A stretch of 47,858 bases of DNA from an uncultured Pseudobutyrivibrio sp. (lineage in GTDB: Bacteria; Bacillota; Clostridia; Lachnospirales; Lachnospiraceae), in contig CAMEWP010000002.1 in the NCBI GenBank assembly GCA_945946605.1, positions 1 through 47,858 of the forward strand. Reading direction: 5' to 3'. The notes under the pieces were generated by a model. The model was given only the letters and a program-made list of their open reading frames with translations, made no database searches and was not told the DNA's origin. The position numbers were made by a program, and so were the translations under genes. This document shows, piece after piece, positions 36,799-45,477 of the stretch; within the stretch, counting starts at the first letter, position 1; the number at the start of each line of letters is the position of its first letter.

Positions 36799-37854
36799 GT
36801 GTGCATGAAGGGGGACATTGTCACAGGCAGTCCGTTTAAAGGGGAACGTTTAGAAGAGATAAAGAAATTTCTGGGAAACTGCGGTATCTGTTATGAGGAG
36901 GGCATAGAGTATACCGCAGTGCTTAGAAATGAGGAGGGAATCCGGGCTTGTGCTTCTGTGGAAGGAAATGTCATCAAGTGTGTGGCGGTTTCTGAAAATC
37001 TCCGGGGAGAAGGGGTGCTTTGGGAGGTATTGTCCGCTGTGGTGAGCCATCTGCAGAGGCAGGGGATCAACCGATATTTTCTTTATACCAAACCGGAATA
37101 CCGGCAAATTTTCAAGGATATGATGATGTATCCTGTGTGCGAGACGAAGAACGTCCTTCTGATGGAAAGTCAGAGGGACGGATGGAGAAAGTATCTGGAA
37201 GAACTGAAGAGGGAAACGGCGCTCCAAAGGAAAGAAATGGGCGCTGCTTCCAGCAGAGAAAGGATTGGCGCGATTGTTTTAAACGCCAATCCTTTTACCG
37301 TAGGGCATCAGTATCTGGTAAGGGAGGCGGCAAAGAAATGTGATGAGCTGCATTTGTTTGTGCTTTCATCAGAAAACGGGATGTTTACCGCAGCTGAGAG
37401 AATGGAGATGGTAAGACGGGGCACCCGGCAGATTCCGGGAATCATCCTTCACGGCACATCAGACTATCTGGTGTCACCGGCTACCTTTCCGGAATATTTT
37501 CATAAGGATGTAAAAAGCGCTAAGGCAGCCAACACAGAACTGGATCTTGTGATGTTTGGAAGGGAAATTGCACCGGCCCTTGGGATTGGAATGCGGTTCG
37601 TAGGAACGGAGCAGGCGGATGAAGTAACCCGTTCCTACAATGAACAAATGAAAGAACTGCTGCCGGAGATGGGAATTGAAGTCGTGGAAACAGAGCGGCT
37701 GCAGCTGCCGGAGGTAGGCACCGTCAGTGCGTCAAAGGTGCGCAAATGGCTGCGTCAGGGCGACTTTGCCAGGGTGTGGGAATGTGTGCCAAAGGAAAAT
37801 CAGGAATATCTGAAAGAGATTGTAAATCATACAGGGGAGAAAAGAGGAATATGA
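36799..37854 (+). CDS. citC: [Citrate (pro-3S)-lyase] ligase (GTG start, or ATG at 36805)
   Basis: Nucleotidylyltransferase motif 'IGAIVLNANPFTVGHQYLVREAA', 'VSASKVRKWL'; within the cit cluster. Confidence 0.93.
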   Translation: MCMKGDIVTGSPFKGERLEEIKKFLGNCGICYEEGIEYTAVLRNEEGIRACASVEGNVIKCVAVSENLRGEGVLWEVLSAVVSHLQRQGINRYFLYTKPEYRQIFKDMMMYPVCETKNVLLMESQRDGWRKYLEELKRETALQRKEMGAASSRERIGAIVLNANPFTVGHQYLVREAAKKCDELHLFVLSSENGMFTAAERMEMVRRGTRQIPGIILHGTSDYLVSPATFPEYFHKDVKSAKAANTELDLVMFGREIAPALGIGMRFVGTEQADEVTRSYNEQMKELLPEMGIEVVETERLQLPEVGTVSASKVRKWLRQGDFARVWECVPKENQEYLKEIVNHTGEKRGI

Positions 37855-39311
37855 TACAGGGGAATGATCCGGCAGAAAAGAGATGGGTAAATCTGGAAGA
37901 GGCAATGCGCAGCCGGGAAATGCGGGCTGCCCGTCAAAGGGAAAATACAGAGAAATATCGTCGGGTACAGATCTGTTTTACCATGTGCATACCGGGACCG
38001 GTAAAAGTGAATGACCTGATCATCAGAGGATTTGAGGAGGGCAGATCTCTGATCATGCAGGAACTGAAGCTGGCAAAGATTCCCGTTCTTACCGCCCGGG
38101 AGATTCGGGAAAAGACAGGGCCGGAATATGATGTGGTGCTGGATACGAAAGATGCTAAAGAGATAAAAATGTGCATGACGGACATTGAGGAAAGGTGCCC
38201 CATAGGAAGGCTGTTTGATCTGGATGTGCTGGATGTGGAAGGCAAAAAACTGGCGCGGGAAAGTTTGGGAAACAGGACCAGAGGCTGTCTGATCTGTGGC
38301 CGGGAGGGAAAAAACTGCGCCAGAAGCAGAGCTCATTCAGTGGAAGAATTGTGGGAAAAAACCATGAGGATGCTTCGGGAGTACTTTAGGGAAAAGGATG
38401 CCGAAAACATTGCCCGGTCAGCCCAGAAAGCCCTGCTTTATGAAGTCAGCGTGACACCGAAACCCGGGCTTGTGGACCGGAACGACAGGGGATCCCATGA
38501 AGATATGGATTATTATACTTTTCTGGACAGCGCTGTGGTTCTATACCGATACTTCAAAAAATGTGCCCTGATCGGCATGGAGCAGGATCCCCGGGAAACA
38601 GAGGAAACTTTTTTGCGTTTGCAGTACGAAGGCAAATGCGCAGAGACCGATATGTATCAGACCACAAAGGATGTCAACACCCACAAAGGAGCCATCTATT
38701 CCCTGGGATTGCTCTGTGCTGGAGCAGGAATCGTAAAGGCCGGCGGATATGGGGATGGATATCAGAAGGAAGGAATACAGCATACTCCAGCCTCAGATAC
38801 AGCGGAAATACAAAAGAGGGCGAAAAAAATATGTGAAGCTGCGGGAAAGATTGCCCGGTCTTCCGGAGAGGAAACCAGGGGGAGATTCTGCGATACGTAC
38901 GGTATGAAGGGGGCCAGAGGGGAGGCCTGCCGGGATTTTGAAACGGTGCGTACAGTGGCGCTGCCGGCCCTTTTGCATTATCTGGAGCAGTACGGGGAAA
39001 GGGAAACTCTGCTGCAGGGATCGGAAAGTATTTGGGAGCAAAAGGCCTGGGATTCTCCGAAGGATTATGCCGGAGCCATGACGCTGATGGGGCTGATGGC
39101 CTGTACTCAGGACACCAATCTGGCAGCCCGGGGCGGAGAGTATGCCGTTTCACAGGAGCAGGCTCGGATCCGGCGGATGTTAAATAGACCCCAGCCCCTT
39201 ACAAGAGGAGAGATTGAAGTGTGTAACCTGGACTATATCAGGCGGGGACTGTCCCCGGGAGGAAGCGCAGATCTGTTGGCTGCAGCCTGGTTTCTGTGGA
39301 ACATCACTTGA
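37851..39311 (+). CDS. citXG: CitX-CitG fusion: holo-citrate lyase synthase / triphosphoribosyl-dephospho-CoA synthase; ORF open from 37746
   Basis: CitX part 'CPIGRLFDLDVLDVEGKKLARESLGNRTRGCLICG'; CitG part 'ALLYEVSVTPKPGLVDRNDRGSHEDMDYYTF...NTHKGAIYSLGLLCAGAG'. Confidence 0.92.
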   Translation: MIQGNDPAEKRWVNLEEAMRSREMRAARQRENTEKYRRVQICFTMCIPGPVKVNDLIIRGFEEGRSLIMQELKLAKIPVLTAREIREKTGPEYDVVLDTKDAKEIKMCMTDIEERCPIGRLFDLDVLDVEGKKLARESLGNRTRGCLICGREGKNCARSRAHSVEELWEKTMRMLREYFREKDAENIARSAQKALLYEVSVTPKPGLVDRNDRGSHEDMDYYTFLDSAVVLYRYFKKCALIGMEQDPRETEETFLRLQYEGKCAETDMYQTTKDVNTHKGAIYSLGLLCAGAGIVKAGGYGDGYQKEGIQHTPASDTAEIQKRAKKICEAAGKIARSSGEETRGRFCDTYGMKGARGEACRDFETVRTVALPALLHYLEQYGERETLLQGSESIWEQKAWDSPKDYAGAMTLMGLMACTQDTNLAARGGEYAVSQEQARIRRMLNRPQPLTRGEIEVCNLDYIRRGLSPGGSADLLAAAWFLWNIT

Positions 39312-39394
39312 AATAATACACAGATGATGATAAAATGGCAGTAGTCCTTTAACGGAAGTTGATGTGGAAAAATAAAACAGGGAGGAGATTGCGT

Positions 39395-42283
39395 ATGGGG
39401 ACAGATATGAAAAAATATGAAGAGTGGCCAGCCAGACATAAGCATGATGAACAGCCCAGTGAGGCTATCATTAAGCTTGGCAGAATGATCACAGATGTGG
39501 CCGGACATATGATCGGCGGAGTAAAAGTGGAGGATCCTGAGTATTGGGGTCTGGCAGAGATCATTACGGAGGACATGGCAGAAGTGGGTCTGACCATGGG
39601 GAAACGGCAGCATCACACCTTTGAGGAACTCTGCAAGCTGAATCCGGATAAAGTGGAGAAACTGGGGAAAGATGGTTTCCAGAAACTCATCGATGAAATG
39701 TGTTATATTGGCCTTCTGGAGTATGATTACGGGTATCATTACGATCACAACGGCCGTACGGCACCCCAGTCAGAGCGTCGTTATCTTCTGCCCATGTTTG
39801 TTCCAGGCTCAGCGGAACTTTTCAATATGGAAGAGAGCCCGGACATCAATGACAGAAGAAGCCGCAGACTGGAGGAGCACCCGGATGTGGCATCCTTCTT
39901 TGAGCGGATGACCTACATCCCCCTGAAGGGAATTACCCAGATGGTGCCTCCGGGAGGCGCAGGAATCGGTATGCATGTCATTCCGGTGGAGAAGGCCATT
40001 TCCATGGAAAATGAGGCGGTGGATCTGGAAAAACTTTCCTACTGGCTCAGCAAGTATGAAGGAAAGATCGGTGTGGGAAGATGTTCCTGCCGGGCTTCCC
40101 GAAAGGTCATAGGAGACGGATGTGCTGATGATGATTACGGCTGGTGTATCGGTGTAGGTGATTTTGCCGATTACTGTCGTGAGACCGGAAAAGGTCATGA
40201 TATCACCAAGGAGGAGGCATTAGAGATCCTGCAGCGCGCAGAGGACAACGGTTTTGTTCACCAGATCACCAACATTGACGGTGAGAATAAGATTTTCGGT
40301 ATCTGCAACTGTAATGTAAATATCTGTAATGCACTGCGGACTTCCCAGCTCTTTAATACACCGAATATGTCCCGGTCCGCTTATGTGGCCCATGTGGATA
40401 AGGAAAAATGTGTGGCCTGCGGAGCCTGCGTGGAGTACTGCCCGGCAGGAGCTACCCGTCTGGGACAGAAACTCTGTGACAAGAACGGAAATGAAGTGAA
40501 ATATCCAAAGCAGCTGCTTCCGGATCATGTAAAATGGGGCGAGGAATTCTATGATCCCGATTACAGAGATCATGCCCGGATCAACACCCATGAAACGGGA
40601 ACTTCTCCATGTAAGAGTTCCTGTCCGGCACATATCGCTGTGCAGGGTTATCTGAAGAAGGCTGCCCAGGGAGAATACAAGGAAGCCCTTGCTATCATCA
40701 AGAAGCAGAATCCCTTCCCGGCTGTCTGCGGACGTATCTGTAACAGACGCTGTGAGGATGCCTGCACCAGAGGTACCATTGATGCACCGGTATCCATTGA
40801 TGGTGTAAAGCGGTTTATCGCTGATCTGGATCTGAATGCTGAGACCAGATATGTGCCGCCGGTAGTGATCCCGGCCAGCATTCACAGAACCGCCTGGGAG
40901 GAAAAGATCGCCATTATCGGTGGTGGCCCGGCAGGACTTTCTGCAGCCTATTATCTGGCAACCAAGGGATACAAACCTACCGTATTTGAAAAACAGGCGG
41001 AGCCCGGCGGTATGCTTCGTTACGGCATTCCTTCTTACAAACTGCAGAAGGATGTCATTGCAGCAGAGATCGATGTTATGCGGGAGCTGGGTGTAGAGAT
41101 CAGAACCGGTGTGGAAGTAGGCAAGGACATCACTTTAAATGAACTGAGAGCTCAGGGATATAAGGCATTCTATATTGCTATTGGATGCTGGGACGGAAAA
41201 CGCCCGGGCGTGGAAGGGGACGATGCAGAAGGAACCTTCTCAGCCATTGAGTATCTGCAGGAAGCAAACTGCGGCGGTAAAGAATTTACCGGCAGGGTTG
41301 TTGTTGTGGGCGGCGGTAATGTGGCCATCGACGCATCCTGTGTCAGTGCAAGAAACGGTGCGTCAGAGATTACCCAGATCAGTCTGGAATCCCGGGAAGA
41401 AATGCCCGCATCGGATGAAGAAGTGGCAGAAGCTGCAGAGGACGGCGTAAAGATTGTAAATGGATGGGGTCCGAAGCAGGTTCTTACAGAAAATGGTAAA
41501 GTAACCGGTATTGTATTTAAGAAATGCACCAGAGTTTTTGATGAAAACCATAAATTTGCGCCTCAGTATGATGAGAACGAGACAATGACACTGGAATGTG
41601 ATAGAATCATCTTTGCGGTAGGACAGGGAACCTATTGGGGAGATCTTCTTGCAGATGAGAAGGTAACCTTTAGAGGACCGGCACTGATTTCCGACCCGGT
41701 AACTTACCAGGTGGAGGGTGCTCCGGATCTGTTCATCGGCGGAGATGTGTACACAGGACCTAAGTTTGCCATCGATGCCATTGCAGCAGGAAGATTTGCT
41801 TCCGAGACACTGCATCGCTATGTGCAGGGCGGACATATGACCATCGGTCTGAACCGCTGGGAGTTCAAGCAGATCGACGTTGATAATATTCTGGTGGAGA
41901 GTTATGATAATTCTTCCCGCCAGAGCGAAGGCAATAATCCCAAGGCAGCACCCATGTCCTTTGAGGAGGCAAAGGTATGCCTGACAGAAGAACAGGTGAA
42001 GATCGAGACCAGCCGCTGTCTGGGCTGCGGTACTACGGTTGTGGATGAGAACAAGTGTATCGGCTGCGGTGTATGTACCACCAAATGTAAATTTGACGCC
42101 ATTACACTTCATCGTGATCATCCGGAGTGCACCGATATGGTTCCGGCAGAGGATAAGTTTAAAAAGATCCTGCCCTATGAGCTGAAGCGTGGACTGAAGA
42201 TCGTATTCACACCAAAGACGGCAGAGGAGAAGCAGCAGATCAAGGCATATAAAGAAGCCTATGCCGCAAAAGAGAACAAGTAA
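39395..42283 (+). CDS. Multidomain Fe-S/FAD NAD(P)H oxidoreductase (GltD-like core with N- and C-terminal ferredoxin motifs); ORF open from 39359
   Basis: Cys motifs 'GRCSCRASRK', 'GICNCNVNIC', ferredoxin 'CVACGACVEYCPAGA', GltD-like 'CKSSCPAHIAVQGYL...FPAVCGRICNRRCEDACTRG', FAD 'IIGGGPAGLSAAYYL', NAD(P) 'VVVGGGNVAIDAS', C-terminal 'CIGCGVCTTKCKFDAI'. Confidence 0.9.
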   Translation: MGTDMKKYEEWPARHKHDEQPSEAIIKLGRMITDVAGHMIGGVKVEDPEYWGLAEIITEDMAEVGLTMGKRQHHTFEELCKLNPDKVEKLGKDGFQKLIDEMCYIGLLEYDYGYHYDHNGRTAPQSERRYLLPMFVPGSAELFNMEESPDINDRRSRRLEEHPDVASFFERMTYIPLKGITQMVPPGGAGIGMHVIPVEKAISMENEAVDLEKLSYWLSKYEGKIGVGRCSCRASRKVIGDGCADDDYGWCIGVGDFADYCRETGKGHDITKEEALEILQRAEDNGFVHQITNIDGENKIFGICNCNVNICNALRTSQLFNTPNMSRSAYVAHVDKEKCVACGACVEYCPAGATRLGQKLCDKNGNEVKYPKQLLPDHVKWGEEFYDPDYRDHARINTHETGTSPCKSSCPAHIAVQGYLKKAAQGEYKEALAIIKKQNPFPAVCGRICNRRCEDACTRGTIDAPVSIDGVKRFIADLDLNAETRYVPPVVIPASIHRTAWEEKIAIIGGGPAGLSAAYYLATKGYKPTVFEKQAEPGGMLRYGIPSYKLQKDVIAAEIDVMRELGVEIRTGVEVGKDITLNELRAQGYKAFYIAIGCWDGKRPGVEGDDAEGTFSAIEYLQEANCGGKEFTGRVVVVGGGNVAIDASCVSARNGASEITQISLESREEMPASDEEVAEAAEDGVKIVNGWGPKQVLTENGKVTGIVFKKCTRVFDENHKFAPQYDENETMTLECDRIIFAVGQGTYWGDLLADEKVTFRGPALISDPVTYQVEGAPDLFIGGDVYTGPKFAIDAIAAGRFASETLHRYVQGGHMTIGLNRWEFKQIDVDNILVESYDNSSRQSEGNNPKAAPMSFEEAKVCLTEEQVKIETSRCLGCGTTVVDENKCIGCGVCTTKCKFDAITLHRDHPECTDMVPAEDKFKKILPYELKRGLKIVFTPKTAEEKQQIKAYKEAYAAKENK

Positions 42284-42300
42284 AGCAGAGGACGGGAACT

Positions 42301-42726
42301 ATGCACGAGTTAGGCATTGTATTTCATATTGCAAAACAGGTGGAAGAGGTGGCTGTGGAGCATCATATCTCCAGAGTCACCCGGGTCACCTTAGAGATCG
42401 GAGAGGTATCTACCGTTGTACCGGAATATCTGGAAGACTGCTGGAAGTGGAATGCCTCCAAGAGTGATATTTTGCGGGACTGCAGACTGGAAGTGGAGAT
42501 GATACCGGCAGTGACTTTTTGTGAGGACTGCCAGCAGACATATCCCACGGTAGAGCATGGTAAAACCTGCCCATACTGCGGCAGTGAGCATACCTACCTG
42601 GTTCAGGGGAATGAGCAGTATATCAAAGAGATTGAAGTATATGAACCGGATGAGGATGAGGCAGCCGGAGGATCCGAGCCACATCCTTCTCCGGAGGCTC
42701 AGGGAATGGATATGGTAGAGCCGTAA
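42301..42726 (+). CDS. hypA: HypA-family nickel metallochaperone-like protein
   Basis: N-terminal MHE nickel motif 'MHELGIVFHIAKQVEEVA', zinc ribbon 'CEDC...CPYCG'. Confidence 0.88.
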   Translation: MHELGIVFHIAKQVEEVAVEHHISRVTRVTLEIGEVSTVVPEYLEDCWKWNASKSDILRDCRLEVEMIPAVTFCEDCQQTYPTVEHGKTCPYCGSEHTYLVQGNEQYIKEIEVYEPDEDEAAGGSEPHPSPEAQGMDMVEP

Positions 42727-42768
42727 GATAAGAAATATCAGATGTCAGAAAATGACAGGAAAAGAAAA

Positions 42769-42824
42769 GACAGCTGTGAGATTTTGAGAGACAACATCGT
42801 CTCCGGTCTCACAGCTGTTTTTTG
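42769..42824. terminator. Long-stem bidirectional terminator between hypA and the GPH symporter
   Basis: ACAGCTGTGAGA ... TCTCACAGCTGT-TTTTTTG; opposite-strand side is also T-rich. Confidence 0.85.
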
Positions 42825-42830
42825 CATTTT

Positions 42831-42866
42831 TATGTTTTTAAAATCTTTTATGTTTCTAAAATCTTT
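42831..42866. repeat. Two-copy 18-bp tandem repeat at the 3' end of the symporter gene
   Basis: TATGTTTTTAAAATCTTT / TATGTTTCTAAAATCTTT (1 mismatch). Confidence 0.85.
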
Positions 42867-44341
42867 TATGAGCGATTTCGCTGTTCCAGTTCCTTGCAGA
42901 TCCGGTCGTATTCTTCCTCGTCCAGTTTATAGTGTTTCCGGTAAAGAATATAGGAAAGGAACATTAGGAGGCAGGGGAGCAGGGACATACAGATCAAAAG
43001 GCCGATGGTCTGGCTGGATCCTGTGCCGCTGATGACAGCATTGATGGAGGTCAGTTTTTCCGCTTCTGTGATCACGCCTCTTGCAGCTGCATTTTCCAGA
43101 TCGGAGATCTGATTGGTATAGCTGGTCACATTACAGATCAGATAAACTGCGGAAGTGATAAGTACCGTCAGGGCAGAAGCCAGTTTGGTCAAAAAGGGCC
43201 GAAGGGAGGTAATGATACCCTCATCCCGTGTGCCGTATTTGTATTCGTTGTATTCTACGGTGTTCATAATGGAGATCATCATGATCAGGTAGAAACAGTA
43301 AATGCCGAAATTGCCCAGCATGTAACCAATAACAATGATCCAGAACTTCAGGGTTGTGGCCGGCATGGTAAGGCCTGCTATCAGCATGGTGGCGTAGCCG
43401 ATGGCGGAGATCACCATCATGATGCTCATGAGTTTCTTGCGGTGTATCCGCCGGGAAATAGCCGGGTAAAATATCATCAGGAATGCGGTGGCAGCCATGC
43501 CGATGGTGGTAAAGATGGAATAGAGGCCACCATCGTATCCGAAATCAAAGTAGATATAGGTGGAACCAATACCGCCTAAAACCAGACCACTGCCGATCTG
43601 CTGGATCAAAAAGATCAGTGCTATCCACATCAACTGGTCGTTGCCGGTGATGGTGGTCCATATTTTTTTGAAACTTACCGGGGGAATATTTTCCCGGGAA
43701 GTGTCCCGGTGCTCCCGGACGCCTGCCAGTGTAAATACCATAAAAAGCGGTGAAAGGATACAAACGATCAGGGCGATCCATTTATATGCCACACCGGTGC
43801 TGCCTCCGAGGGCCATGGAACCTGTGGTAAGCATGGGGATCAGAATACTGGCCGAAGTGCCGCCGATGCCGGCAAAGAGTGTGGCACGGGAAGTAAACTG
43901 ATTCCTGGCATCTGCATCTGAGGACAGAGCCGGCACCATACCCCAGTAGGAAATATCACTCATGGTATAGGTGATGCTGTAAAGGAAATACATGATTCCA
44001 AAGAAAATAATGAAATCCCATCCCTGCAGATCGGAGCTGAAGGCCAGATACACCACAACAGAACTTGATAAAACACCGGCTAACAGCCAGGGTTTGAATT
44101 TACCCCATCTGGTCCGGGTCCGTTCGATGATATTACCCATGATGGGGTCGTTTAATGCATCAAAGATACGGGCGGCCACCATAATGGCAGTTACAGCTGC
44201 CAGCTGGGAAGCCGTAAGGTTTCTGGTAAACAGTATGTAGGTCAGCAGAAAATTGGTCACCAGACAGTAGATCATATCCCTGCCGACGGTACCCAGCGGG
44301 TACATGATAAGGTTGCGTTTTTGCTGTTTTTTTTCATCCAT
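42866..44341 (-). CDS. Glycoside-pentoside-hexuronide (GPH):cation symporter, MFS superfamily; ORF open to 44410
   Basis: 'MDEKKQQKRNLIMYPLGTVGRDMIYCLVTNFLLTYILF...AARIFDALNDPIMGNIIERTRTRWGKFKPWLL' is the MelB/GPH signature; 12 TMs. Confidence 0.9.
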   Translation of the reverse strand: MDEKKQQKRNLIMYPLGTVGRDMIYCLVTNFLLTYILFTRNLTASQLAAVTAIMVAARIFDALNDPIMGNIIERTRTRWGKFKPWLLAGVLSSSVVVYLAFSSDLQGWDFIIFFGIMYFLYSITYTMSDISYWGMVPALSSDADARNQFTSRATLFAGIGGTSASILIPMLTTGSMALGGSTGVAYKWIALIVCILSPLFMVFTLAGVREHRDTSRENIPPVSFKKIWTTITGNDQLMWIALIFLIQQIGSGLVLGGIGSTYIYFDFGYDGGLYSIFTTIGMAATAFLMIFYPAISRRIHRKKLMSIMMVISAIGYATMLIAGLTMPATTLKFWIIVIGYMLGNFGIYCFYLIMMISIMNTVEYNEYKYGTRDEGIITSLRPFLTKLASALTVLITSAVYLICNVTSYTNQISDLENAAARGVITEAEKLTSINAVISGTGSSQTIGLLICMSLLPCLLMFLSYILYRKHYKLDEEEYDRICKELEQRNRS

Positions 44342-44377
44342 AAGTAAAATCCCCTCTCCAAGAAATTCCTTCCGGTG

Positions 44378-44399
44378 TGCAGACCGGATGAGGTCTGCA
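44378..44399. promoter_or_regulatory. Inverted repeat in the symporter leader (candidate operator or hairpin)
   Basis: TGCAGACC-GGATGA-GGTCTGCA, 8-bp arms, between the predicted -10 and the start codon. Confidence 0.65.
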
Positions 44400-44410
44400 T
44401 GTTTAATCAT

Positions 44411-44439
44411 ATTATACTTTGCGCCGGAGGGGTTTGCAA
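44411..44439 (-). promoter_or_regulatory. Sigma-70 promoter for the GPH symporter
   Basis: Minus strand TTGCAA (44434-44439), 17 bp, TATAAT (44411-44416). Confidence 0.7.
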
Positions 44440-44462
44440 CGGGAAACAGGGAAACCGGGATG

Positions 44463-44528
44463 CGGTTTGCTGCCGGTTTGCTGACGGTTTACTGACGGTT
44501 TACTGTCGGTTTGCTACCGGTTTGTTAC
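44463..44528. repeat. Six-copy 11-bp tandem repeat array directly upstream of the symporter promoter
   Basis: CGGTTTGCTGC/CGGTTTGCTGA/CGGTTTACTGA/CGGTTTACTGT/CGGTTTGCTAC/CGGTTTGTTAC, exact 11-bp period. Confidence 0.95.
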
Positions 44529-44830
44529 TCCTGGATCTGCTTGATCTTGGACAGAAGAAATTTGTGGCGCATCTGGGCTGCATTTACCTGATAAATGTAG
44601 TAATCGATGAGATCAGGATCGGTCATATACTCCAGGTTGGAATAGGCATTGGCCAGCTCAGAGCGTGTCCGATAGAGATCCTTCAGCAGAAGTGTATACT
44701 GGGAATCTGTTTGTTTTTGGGGGGTAAATAGTTTTAACATGGGAAAGATCTCCTTTTTAGTAATTATAAGCAATGTGATGAAAAATATACAAAAAATCAA
44801 AAGAAAGATAAGCAGTTTCACGTTGGGCAA
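44525..44830 (-). CDS. Small protein with N-terminal TM and DUF2508/YaaL-like domain
   Basis: 'LLLKDLYRTRSELANAYSNLEYMTDPDLIDYYIYQVNAAQMRHKFLLSKIK' resembles the DUF2508 pattern. Confidence 0.7.
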   Translation of the reverse strand: MPNVKLLIFLLIFCIFFITLLIITKKEIFPMLKLFTPQKQTDSQYTLLLKDLYRTRSELANAYSNLEYMTDPDLIDYYIYQVNAAQMRHKFLLSKIKQIQE

Positions 44831-44910
44831 TGTGCCGTTTGTGGAAAATAACGAATAAAAAAATTATTTTTGTTGATAAGTGACGAAGTGAAAATTTTCC
44901 TCAAACCTCA

Positions 44911-44939
44911 TGGACTTTTCCATTTCCGGATTCTATAAT
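44911..44939 (+). promoter_or_regulatory. Candidate promoter of the Tad locus
   Basis: TGGACT (44911-44916), 17 bp, TATAAT (44934-44939), upstream of the prepilin peptidase. Confidence 0.55.
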
Positions 44940-44965
44940 ATTCACATGAAGCGAGGTGATGCGTA

Positions 44966-45472
44966 ATGGTTGCAACGTTTATGGCATCCGGACTTCTGGC
45001 AGCAGGTGTTTGTACAGATCTGATCTGCCGCAGGGTACCCAATCAGTTGATCCTGCTGGGGTTATGGACCGGGTGCTTTCTGCGTATCGAGGCATATGGT
45101 GTGCCGGAAGGATGTTTCCTTTTCTGTAAGGATGCCCTTTTGCCGATGTTATTCTTATATCCCTGTTATCTTTTAGGCGCCATCGGCGCAGGGGATGTAA
45201 AGCTGGTGGCAGCAGTATCGTCCATGATCGGAAGTGACCGGATCGGGACATTGATTTTGATTTCATTTCTTATGGGAGCAGGCATTGCTCTTGTGCGACT
45301 TTTCAAAAAGAGACGACAGTTTACGGCAGGAGACCCAAGTGGTGTTCCGCTGATGAAATGTATCTTGTCTCAAAGAATTTCCAGGTATGAAACAGACGAA
45401 AAGACGGAGGAAACCATTCCTTTTACTGTGTGTATAGGGCTGGCTTTCTTTCTTATCAATCTTTGGGGGTAA
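44966..45472 (+). CDS. Type IV prepilin peptidase, TadV/CpaA-like (A24 family)
   Basis: 'TDLICRRVPNQLILLGL' and catalytic 'GAIGAGDVKLVAAVSSMIG' (GxGD). Confidence 0.9.
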   Translation: MVATFMASGLLAAGVCTDLICRRVPNQLILLGLWTGCFLRIEAYGVPEGCFLFCKDALLPMLFLYPCYLLGAIGAGDVKLVAAVSSMIGSDRIGTLILISFLMGAGIALVRLFKKRRQFTAGDPSGVPLMKCILSQRISRYETDEKTEETIPFTVCIGLAFFLINLWG

Positions 45473-45477
45473 TCAAT

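Noticed and set aside
41363-42121. 252-aa minus-strand ORF inside the oxidoreductase
   Set aside because: Shadow of a strongly supported plus-strand multidomain protein.
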